A stretch of DNA of 64,000 nucleotides, from contig OX940869.1 of NCBI GenBank assembly GCA_954871525.1, positions 11,989,001-12,053,000 of the forward strand, written 5' to 3'. Source of the DNA: Parietaria judaica. Taxonomy: Eukaryota > Streptophyta > Magnoliopsida > Rosales > Urticaceae. Shown in pieces: positions 55,691-64,000 of this stretch; within the stretch, counting starts at the first letter, position 1; each line of letters begins with the position of its first letter. The notes beneath the pieces were generated by a model. The model was given only the letters and a program-made list of their open reading frames with translations. It had not been told where the DNA came from and made no database searches. A program made the translations under genes and the position numbers.

Positions 55691-56804
55691 ATAATGTAGG
55701 TTCCCAAAACGAGATATAATGTTGGTTCCCAAAACGAGATCGCTTTACCGAAACACGCCGTACCGAGTAACAACAAAAAGCTCACACCACACACTCACGC
55801 TTTATGGAAGAAACGACACCAAATTACACACTGTATATGAATATAATATTAATATATGTGATGATAGTGTGCCGCTTATAGAGCAAGGAGAATAAATAAA
55901 GGGACTATACGGAGAGAGAGGTGATCGAATGACTTGGAGATGGAAAAAAAAAACAAGCATACATACGTGCTTATATAGGGAGAACATGATATGGATTTAC
56001 ATATCTACCCTAACTAACTTAGTGCCCAAGTAAAACAATGCAATAAAACATTAAGCAAGTTGACAACTTCCTATGCAACTAGTGCAAACTAGAGCTGAAT
56101 CTCGCGGCGTCGCGACTCGTCGCGGGCAAAATCGCCAAAATCGTGAGGAGCCTCGTCGCGATGCGTCGCGATGAGCTGCGTCGCGAGAAATCGCGAGGTC
56201 GCGAGGAAGCTGGGGTGTTTTTTGCGGCATATGTACCTGTTTGCTTGAAATGTTTAATTTTATTAGTTTTTACCCGAATTTAATTACCAAACTTTATTAA
56301 TTATTTTAAAATTATATTTAAGTATGTTAATTATTTAAAATTATTATTTATAATTTATTTTTTTGAAAATTAATATTTAAGTATGTTATAATTTATTATT
56401 TTGTAACATATTAATAATTTTGATTTGTATTGTTAATTTTTAGTTTGTAAGATATTAATAACATATTAATAATTTTAACAAATATAATTACAAATAAATA
56501 AATATGATAAAACGAGATATTTAAAAAAAAAGTTGTATTATTCATTGTGAATATTACAATAAGGTGGAAGAAAGCTGTAAATATTCAGTGTAAATATTAC
56601 AAGATGCCTCACTAAAACCACTCTTGTAAAACCTCCTTAGGGACTTAAAACCAAGAGAGGAAAGAGCACATCATTATTGGCGCTAACTTTGCATCACTCG
56701 GGGAATAAGGCGTTAAACCTTTCAGTCATTAGCTCCAGTTCGGCTTGTTCGGACCGTTCGGCAATCACGGGGTTATGGAACATCAAATCATTCAACACCA
56801 CTAT

Positions 56805-58615
56805 TTACTCGACGCGTGTGTTGGTGGTTGACTCCCTCCGGTCGTTTATGACATACTGAGCCGTACTGAATGCGCTCTCCGAAGAAACGCTTGAAATGGG
56901 GATGGACAGTATATCCCTCGCCATTCTCTCCAATATCGGGAATCTGTCCCGTTGATTCTTCCACCACTTGATCACATCGAACTCAGCTGATTCGTCGTCG
57001 AACCGTAGGCCGTAGTACCGCTTCACTTCTTCCGGTGCGCCTTCCGGTATGTCCGCCCGTGCCGGAGCCGTACTGGATTCCGATGCTTCCCCGTGATCTA
57101 GCCGTTGCTTGAGTCTCCGGCTAAACACTAGTCCGGTCTTCGTTGGGCTTTCCATTACTGCCCTTTGCTCCTCGAGTGCGTTGTACTGTGGGAACCGCAG
57201 GTCGTATTCACTGTACAATGCAAAAAATGCTTCATTAACAACCTTAATATAATTCTGGTAATCCACCCCTATGTTTTCCCCGCATGCTAACATCATTGGC
57301 CCCCAAAGTAAACGAAAAATGAGGATCTAGTATAGCACCGAAGCAAAACGAAAACGGGGGTGAATCCCAGTAAGTTTGGAATTTTGCAACCATTCCCGGA
57401 ATAAGGGGAGAAATAATAGGGTCATTTTTGAATTCTTTAAAAGCACACGTAATTTGATATAGACCCGAAAGACCATGATTCAAAGAGGATCTTTTTTGGT
57501 TAGAACAATTTAAAGTAATAGCATAAAAGGGTTTGAGGAATTCGGTGAATTTCAAGGCGGTTTCCCATTCCGCCTTCGTGATCCACGCCTGGGGCTCGAG
57601 TTCCATTTCGAGGAAGTGGTCCAAAGGCAGCTTCTGTCTACACACAACTGAAACCATTAGCTACGTAGAGTTCCATCGTGTATTATTGTCTAATCCAAAC
57701 TTGTTAGCTCTATGATTGTGGTCTTTACAAAATTTTCTCCACCTACTAGTGGTTTGAGGATGCCGGATCCAATCAACAATGCCACGTATTTTTTCAACAT
57801 GTCTTGTAATTTGATGTTCGCCCGTTCGTGCAATTAAATTTATTATGTGACAAGCACACCGTTGATGTAAAATATTTCGAAATGGAGAAGCAGGCAAACT
57901 AGATTCCAAGATAGTAATGGTGGCGTTGTTGTTTGAGGCATTGTCTAAGGTAATGGAAATAACACGATTTTGTAAACCCCAATCATTAAATAATGTAATT
58001 AATTTATCGGCAATGTTTTGTCCGGTATGACGACCCTCGAATGGCGATAGATTTAAAAGTCTTTGACATGGATTCCCCTCATCGTCTACGTAATGAGCGG
58101 TCAGACTCAAATAATCGTTTAAACTCGGACCGCTCCACAAGTTGGTGGTAAAAGCAACGTTTATGCTAGACATTTTGAAAAAATCGACTAAAAGGTTTTT
58201 TTGCATAGCATATGCGGTTTCCATGTCCTGGGTATACGTCGTACGAGAAAACTGCTGGTACGTCGAATTAATCCTTTGCATATATCGTGTTTGGTTGGGA
58301 TTTTCGACAAAACTCAGCGGCATGCCCGTAGAAATAATCCATTCGAGGGTCCATTTCCGTAAATTAACAGCAGAAAGAGCACTTACATGTGCTGTGTTTA
58401 CGTCATCAATCTCCCCGGTTGGGAAGCATACCCTTGCGTGTCGGTTCAAGTAGCCGGTTCCCTGGTCCCCCATCGCATCTAAAGTGTGCCCGCACTTTTT
58501 GCACGTGGCGAGTTTAATTCATTGGCCATTCTCCACCCGCCGATCTTCGTGAAAAAAGTTCCACACGGGGGAAGTGTTTGGTCGTCCCCACGCCAAGCCA
58601 TGAGAATTTGCTCTA
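56805..58615 (-). pseudogene. hAT transposase, BED finger to C-terminal dimerisation domain, broken
   Basis: The minus-strand reading shows a BED zinc finger (SPVWNFF ... ATCKKCGHTL ... GTGYLNRHARVC), the catalytic core (TTNLWSGPSLNDYLSLTAHY, LDNASNNNATI, RCACHIINLI, NTRWNST) and the C-terminal hAT dimerisation motif (FDVIKWWKNQRDRFPILERM, then LSIPISSVSSESAFST). Lesions visible directly: an in-frame TGA at 58519-58521 inside the BED finger, an in-frame TAG at 57661-57663 right after RWNST where the family usually has Tyr-Leu-Met, and a frame change near 57290-57310 after LDPHFSFTLG. The stop of the last segment is TAA at 56805-56807. No functional transposase can be made from this copy. Confidence 0.92.
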
Positions 58616-58739
58616 TTAAAACAAAAGGAATATTACAAGAGTTTAATATTAATCATATTGATTTAATTAAATGTCATAAAGTTAAATAAAAAAGTTAACA
58701 AAAATAAAAATGGTATTTTCTATGTGTGGAAATAATTAT

Positions 58740-58865
58740 CAAGCTCTTTTGGACGGAACTCCCCGAGGTTCCACGGCCAGATCGACTGGAAAGGATGCTA
58801 TGATCTCGCTTTAGGCCCAAGCTTTTCTAGACAGAACTCCCCGAGGTTCCCAGGCTAGCTTGGAG
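58740..58865. repeat. Short direct repeat in the presumed transposase intron
   Basis: AACTCCCCGAGGTTCC occurs at about 58757 and again at about 58827 within otherwise AT-rich intron-like DNA, each preceded by CTTTT(GG/CT)(A/G)GAC(G/A)G. Confidence 0.7.
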
Positions 58866-59160
58866 GAGATTGCAAAGCAAACCTTATTTAAAAACCAATC
58901 TTTCTAAGACACCATAATCCGTAAAAACTTTATAATTATCACCACACATAAAAAATACCATTTTTAATTTTTTTAACTTATTTAATTAACCAATGATTAT
59001 TTAGCGATTAATTTATTACTTAGTTATTAATTTATTACTAGCTTATTAATTATTGATTATTAATTATTAATTATTACTACGTACTAACTTATTAATTATT
59101 AATAATTAATAAAATAGAAAAATGACTAATAGTTATACATAGAGAAATGACTAAAGGTTA

Positions 59161-59672
59161 TTATCCGGTTAAAGGACGTCGAACACGTCGAGGACGGGCA
59201 ACAAAGGCTCCACCGCTATCTTGATTGGAAGGTAGAGGAGAACAGCGGTGGTACGAGGCAACATTTGAACCATGGACCGAGGGCGGCGTCGGAAAGTCGT
59301 CCTCGGCATCATCGGGACGTTGAGTTTCGTCGTCGTCAGCGTCGGCGTCGTGGTCGTGTTGTTGAAACATGAGATTGAAAAAAGGGTCGTTATTTCCCCT
59401 CTAGATTGAGCTACCACGTCGACCAATTCTCGGGGCACAAGATCGGGATTGACGTTGTGCATGCCCACCGCCCGGGTTAAACTAGGTCTAAGAGACCGAA
59501 CTTTATCATCGGGATAATTTGGATTTGGAGGGGAGGGAAATATTTCTTGGGGTAGCATAACGGGAATGTAGTCGTCGGGCGTAGGTTGCGATGTTCCCCC
59601 TTGTTGAAATTGGGGTTGCAATTTCCTAGCCGTCCTTCGACCCCCGGAACTACCGCCGCTTCTTCGAGACAT
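59161..59672 (-). pseudogene. Probable 5' exon of the hAT transposase, frameshifted
   Basis: A minus-strand frame starts MSRRSGGSSGGRRTARKLQ at 59672 and continues with a Pro/Gln-rich region to about 59400. There the more plausible coding continues in a different frame (NNDPFFNLMFQQHDHDAD, then an Asp/Glu-rich stretch to RRPLTG near 59165). Upstream, low-complexity N-terminal extensions are common in plant hAT transposases. The frame switch near 59395 and the connection to the BED part across about 550 bp of intron-like DNA are inference. Confidence 0.5.
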
Positions 59673-60152
59673 AATGACTAAAAAATAAAACTTTAGAACT
59701 TGAGAACTTGAGAGCTTTAGAGGGAAAAAACTTAGAGAATTGAGATAATTAGAGAGAGATATGGAAGATTGGTGTGAGGAAATGAGGGTGGGAGAGGTGG
59801 TATTTATAGGGTTTGAGGAGAGAGTGGGGTGGTTGAATAATTATTGTGGTGGGTGAAGTGGGTGAATAATTATTGTGGTTGGGTAATAAAATTCGGGTAA
59901 AAAGTGTTATTATTGCCACAAACAAACACAAAAACCACCTCCCTCACGCGGATTGCTGACATGGCTCATTGTGAGCCGTCGATTGCCCATCACGCGGATT
60001 GCCATCTCCCCATCGTGAACAATACTCCACGTCGCGATCGTCGTGATTTTTGGGCCCACGTTGCGATTCGTCGTGATTTCCGACAAAACGTCGCGATTCG
60101 TCTCGAACGTGAATAGTGAATCGCTAGTTTCAGCTCTAGTGCTAACCAAGGT

Positions 60153-61480
60153 CTAGCTTATAGGATTACATTCTCCCCCGTAAGCTTGACTTGGTTCGAG
60201 GTTTTTCACGCAGAGCAGTTCTCGCATCTCTGCAAATTTGACTCTCGCTAGAGCCTTAGTGAGTATGTCCGCACGTTGCTCTCTCGTGTTGACAAACTCC
60301 ATGATGATCTCTCGCTTCTCCACACACTCGCGAATAAGGTGAAAGCGAGTGTCAATGTGCTTGCTGTGTCCATGAAACACCGGGTTCTTCATCAGTGCGA
60401 TCGCATACTTGTTGTCCACGTATAGAGTTACTGGATTCTACTCGGCTCCGGTCATTTCACTCAATAAGTTTCTCAGCCACAACGCTTGACACGACGCTAC
60501 AATTGCTACCATAAATTTGGCCTCACAAGACGATAGGACCACAGTTCTCTGCTTATGAGACTGCCATCAAATTACCGTTGAGATAAAACGCTATACCTCC
60601 GGTAATCTTTCTATCATCAATATCACCGGGTAAATCACTGTCGGTAAAATCGACCAGTTCTTCAGTTCCACTTCCTCTTCCATACTGGATCCCGTAGATC
60701 GTCGTTCCCTTCACGTAACAAAGGATGTGCTTCACAGCCTGCAGGTGTAGACTAGTATGCTTTCCCATGTGACGAATCACCATGCCGACTACATATGAGA
60801 TGTCAGGTTGGGTGTGGGTTAAGTAACTGAGACACCCGATAACACGTCTATACTCCGTGGGATCTACCAGGGTTCCTTCTGCATCTTTCCCAAGCTTTAA
60901 CTTCAATTCCATCTGATACTTGCTCGGGTTGCAGTCCGCTAGCTTGAACTGCTTCAGAATTTTCATCATGTAGGTCGACTGCTTCAACGTGATAGTATTT
61001 CTTCTGATTGACCTCGATGCCGAGGTAGTATGAGAGTAGTCCAAGGTCACTCATCTCGAACTCCTTCATCATTTGCTCTTTGAATCCATTTATGCCATCT
61101 GCGCTGGATCTAGTCACGATCAGATCGTCGACGTACGCACCGACGATGAGGGCCTCCTCTCCTTTAGCTCCTCGTGTAGACTGCTTGCTCCTGGGAGCAC
61201 TTCTTGAAACCTAGATTATTCATACTCTTGTCGAGTCGAGTGTTCCATGCACGTGGTGCTTGTTTCAACTCATAAAGAACTTTGACAACTTGTACGCCTT
61301 GTGCTCTGCGGTCTTGTCGACGAAGCCTTCCGGCTGAGCAACGTAGATTTCTTCTTCCAATTCACCATTCAAGAACGCTGATTTGACGTCCATATGATGG
61401 ATTTTCCAGCCTCAGTGTGCTGCAAGGGATAGGATTAGCCTGACTGTGTCGAGTCTGGCCACTGGAGCAAATACCTCTTC
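60153..61480 (-). pseudogene. Ty1/copia reverse transcriptase and RNase H, degenerate
   Basis: On the minus strand: RT-end motifs (GLLSYYLGIEV, TEYRRVIGCLSYLTHTQPDI, HLQAVKHILCYVKGT) lead to RNase H (TDSDLPGDIDDRK, then WQSHKQRTVVLSSCEAKF, VDNKYAIALMKNPVFHG, KHIDTRFHLIRE, RADILTKALARVKF). The coding is broken by a frameshift after NGNLMAVS (around 60560), a TAG near 60437 upstream of NPVTLYVDN, and further frame changes in the RT. The RNase H end is followed directly by a polypurine tract and the 3' LTR, as expected for copia order. Confidence 0.9.
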
Positions 61481-62924
61481 AAAGTCTACTCCCTACTTTA
61501 GTACGTAGCATTTTGCGACTAGTCTGACTTTGTGCTTGCGGATCTTGCCTTCCGAGTCCTTTATGAGCTTGTAGACCCACTCCAGACCAAATAGACTTCT
61601 GACCTTTTGGAAGGTCGACTAGCTCCAATGTTTGATTATTCTCGATGGACTCTAGCTCTCTTTTCATTGCTTCCTACCATTCTTTTGCAGTGGTTGCCTT
61701 GCGATAGTTGGTTGGTTCCTCTACACTAACCAACACGAGCTCCTCAGGGCTCAGCTCAAGATCCCGCGCTTTGCCATAGACGTCGGATAGAGTACGGAAT
61801 CCTCTTGGTCCGTCCTTGATCAATGAGTCTCCCGAGCTTGTTCCACCTGAACAAGTTCTATATGGGATTGGGGTTCTCATCTCTGATCCTGGGTTGGGCG
61901 AGTCTGGTGGTGAGTTCGTTCCAGGCGAACTGGTTTCCGTCGAACTGGCGTAGCTTGTCCCTTGATAAGACTCTCTCCCTCTTCTTGCTCGAGTGTTTCT
62001 TCGTCTTCAAGGATGAACTCCACCGAATTCTGTTCGGGCTCTCCGTTCTCGTCTCGCCAGTCCCATTTCTTCTCCTCTTCGAACACGGCATCTCTGCTCA
62101 CAAAGGCTTTGCCGTGTTGGGGATCGTAAAACCTGTGTGCCTTGCTCCTTTCCTCGGCGCCAAAGTACACCATCGGTTGACTCCGATCATCGAGCTTCTT
62201 GAGGTGTGGTCCCACAGTCGTGGTGCACCCAAACACCTTTAAATGCTCTAGATGAGGTTTCTTCCCTTTCCAAGCTTGGTAAGGGGTGCGTTCGCTTAGA
62301 GCCTTCGTCGACAAGTGGTTCAACAGATAGACCGGGTGTCTTACTGCTTCTCCTCAAAACTTCACCGGGACTTGCATACTCTCCAGCAAACTTCTTGCTG
62401 TGTTCATCACAGTCCGGTTTCTTCTTTCAACCACACTGTTTTGCTGGGGCGTGTACGGTGCAGTGAGGTGGCGTTCGACTACCTCTTCATCTTAGAACTC
62501 TCCGAACTGTTGGGACGTGAACTCTCCACCACGATCGGTTTGCAAGGTCTTCAACCTATGTCCTGACCGGTTCTCCATGAGCCTTTTGAACTTCTTGAAA
62601 ACTTCAAGGGCTCTACTCTTCTCTTTTAGCGTATAAACTCACATCCAACGACTGTAATCATCAACAAGAAAAAAAAAGTACTTGTTGTCGGCTAGGGTGG
62701 CCGGGGTAATTAGACCACACAGGTCAGCGTGCACTAGTTGGAAGGGTCGCTTGGCTCGAAACTTGGCGTTGATCGAAAATGGCACTCTTGCCTGTTTCGT
62801 GACCATGCAACATTCACACAGCTGGTAGGGGTGTTCAATATTTGGTACCCCAAAGGCCATCTTATTCTCTCCGATCATTTTGAGCGTGTAGAAGTTTACG
62901 TGCCCAATATGTGTGTGCCGCAAC
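61481..62924 (-). pseudogene. Ty1/copia integrase region, degenerate and truncated by an insertion
   Basis: On the minus strand: a GAG-pre-integrase zinc finger (HTHIGHVNFYTLK ... CECCMVTK), the start of the integrase core (FQLVHADLCGLI, FLVDDYSRWM), then the integrase C-terminal part (ERTPYQAWKGKKPHLEHLKV, FGCTT, KLDDRSQPMVYFGAEERSKA, then VSRDAVFEEE). Frames change several times, so no intact polyprotein exists. Upstream sequence (gag, protease) is missing because an LTR element interrupts the zinc-finger coding at about 62925. Confidence 0.88.
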
Positions 62925-63333
62925 TGACGCAGCGGAAAATACAAAGATCGAGGGTCGATCTAAGAACCGAAATAAAAAAATAAATGTTACCGGATAGATG
63001 ATCTTGACCGTTGATTCGGCGCACGAATACGCGATCGAATACCTAGACTTGGGCATCCAAGAACCGTTGATCCGCGCACGGATACCGGATCGAAGGCATC
63101 AAAATCGACGCTCGCTCACGAACACTCGAATTTGGGAGAAACTCTCTCAAGCCTCAATTTTTCATTTCATCCAAAAACTCCATCTTACAAAACACAAGTG
63201 ATGCTTATATAGTGCATCAAGAAAACCCTAATAAAAAAATGACATGTAATTTCTTAATAAAAACGACAATAAAATAAAGAAAATGACATAAAGCTTAAAA
63301 GCTTATAGAATTTCCGCTCAAAATATGATGTCA
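62925..63333 (-). mobile_element. 3' LTR of another LTR retrotransposon, minus orientation
   Basis: Read on the minus strand it starts TGACATCATATTTTGAGCGG at 63333, has a TATA box (CACTATATAAGCATC, about 63210) and ends ...TTTTCCGCTGCGTCA at 62925, with TGAC/GTCA termini. It interrupts the copia GAG-pre-integrase coding. Internal sequence continues to the right, so its 5' LTR is outside the window and the target duplication (left flank GCAAC) cannot be confirmed. Confidence 0.6.
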
Positions 63334-64000
63334 GAATTTCTGGCCTCTTCCGGTCCAGCTTGGGATGAAATCCTCGCGTAAAAATGTAGCCAACATCCCG
63401 AGTTTTAATTTGATAGGTGGACCGTGCAAATCGGACGCTCGAGTCAAAAGATACGGCCCGTCAAAGTTAAGACTTTTCTCGAAACATTTTAGGCCTTTGT
63501 TCTTGGGCTTGCACGGGTGCTTCTTGGTCCGCGTTGGGCCCGCATCATTCTCTCCGGGATGGAAAGAATTCGTCCTCTAATTCATACGCGCTTCGTTGGG
63601 TGGTTCCGGCGGCTTATCAAGGCTGAAATTCTCGGCGAACACGTCGGGTCGCTTGTCGGGCGGTTCGTCACGCAGCTCGTCTTGTAGCTCCTTTGCCGGC
63701 TCGATGTGCCGTTTGTTAAGTACCTCACTGGGTACCTCCTTTGGTGGCTGCTCAACTACTTCTTTAGGCAGCTCGCTTCAGAGCAACATCGAAACCACCT
63801 CGGGCTTCTTCGTTTCTTCGTTGGTCGGAGTAAAGGGATCCAAGCTCGGTCGAACCTTGCTTGACTTGTTCGGTGCGGTGGCCTCGATGGTATTGCTTGG
63901 TGCCAAATCAATCTCAACCCTCTCTGTTGGGTCCACACGTGGCTCACAAACAACAAGAGACGTGCGCTTGTCGCTCTCAACTTTCTCCTTGTCGATCACT
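63334..64000 (-). pseudogene. Internal 3' coding remnant of that LTR element
   Basis: The minus-strand reading from the window edge is open as a charged, Pro/Glu/Lys-rich sequence (DKEKVESDKRTSLVVCEP, SLDPFTPTNEETKKPEVV). An in-frame TGA at 63778-63780 interrupts it, and it resumes as ELPKEVVEQPPKEVPSEVL and on to a stop at 63577-63579. Just beyond, in a shifted frame, RTNSFHPGENDA resembles a motif I associate with plant Ty3/gypsy polyproteins. The superfamily call is tentative. It is partial at the right edge. Confidence 0.4.

Larger units (their letters stand above)
56090..60138 (-). mobile_element. hAT transposon, 4049 bp, with decayed transposase
   Basis: The termini TAGAGCTGAATCTCGCG and, in reverse complement, TAGAGCTGAAACTAGCG share TAGAGCTGAA. 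GTGCAAAC (56082-56089) and GTGCTAAC (60139-60146) flank it with 7 of 8 matches. Both subterminal regions are packed with TCGCGA/TCGTCGCGA words, presumably transposase binding sites. Inside, on the minus strand, are a transposase 5' exon region, a long intron-like stretch and the catalytic and dimerisation parts. The element lies in a copia LTR and is therefore younger than that copia insertion. Confidence 0.93.
55695..60170 (-). mobile_element. 3' LTR of a Ty1/copia element, split by a hAT insertion
   Basis: On the minus strand the LTR starts TGTAATCCTATAAGC at 60170, immediately after a polypurine tract (ACGGGGGAGAA). It is interrupted at 60138 by the hAT element, resumes at 56089, and has a TATA box (CCTATATAAGCACG, about 55975). 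Its end is at about 55695 (...GGGAACCTACA), giving a TGTA/TACA terminus and roughly 430 bp without the insert. A second candidate end lies 25 bp away because GGTTCCCAAAACGAGAT is repeated. Confidence 0.7.

Overview
This window is nuclear DNA from a flowering plant, most likely a core eudicot. Its genes have GT-AG introns and plant-specific architectures (S-domain receptor kinases, a Myb/SANT-like protein, a UspA-type protein, an SNM1/Apollo-type nuclease). Between them lie AT-rich spacers packed with plant transposon families: a Cassandra TRIM with a 5S-like promoter, PIF/Harbinger, hAT, MULE-type MITEs, Helitron termini, Ty1/copia and other LTR elements. I cannot name a genus.

Layout. 1-1525: 3' part of an LTR with two internal repeat arrays. 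3245-12825: an old mobile-element mosaic. Helitron-like termini face each other at 3245 and about 12825. Inside are a hAT MITE (5608-5901) and a PIF/Harbinger element (8063-12656). The latter carries a two-exon Myb/SANT gene and is itself interrupted by a complete solo LTR (8294-10409). 13398-21000: a second TE belt with a hAT MITE, a three-LTR Cassandra array, a MULE-MITE, a solo LTR inside a 159-bp tandem repeat and a large reverse-oriented LTR. 23388-25795: a four-exon SDS22-like LRR gene. 27508-28149: a GC-rich UspA gene on the minus strand. 28483-31945: MITEs. 32163-34305: a four-exon SNM1B/Apollo-like gene. 35879-46328: a hAT MITE followed by three intronless tandem S-domain receptor kinase genes. 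48559-52858: MITEs and microsatellites. 53282-53950: a two-exon gene for a small membrane-anchored protein of unknown function. 55695-64000: a nested stack in which a 4-kb hAT element with a broken transposase sits in the 3' LTR of a decayed copia element, whose integrase region is cut by another LTR element running off the window.

The most informative locus is the receptor kinase array. The 789-bp spacer between copies 1 and 2 recurs without an indel between copies 2 and 3. Copy 2 has the 5' part of copy 3 and the 3' kinase half of copy 1, with the switch confined to about 30 bp. This is the signature of a recent unequal crossover. Despite that recency, the extracellular S-domain of copy 2 differs from copy 3 at many sites, and copy 3 has lost its C-terminal tail to a CAA-to-TAA change.

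Several transposon boundaries are supported by target-site duplications readable in the sequence: CCATC, TAA, TTAGT, TTAATAATA, TTTTTATTA, CAAAGGAC, TTTTGGAG, CCAAGCTT, CTAATCGT and GTGCAAAC/GTGCTAAC. These let the insertion history be read directly. The host genes share no evident pathway. The kinases suggest cell-surface perception, the Apollo-like protein DNA repair or telomere processing, and the UspA protein a stress role.
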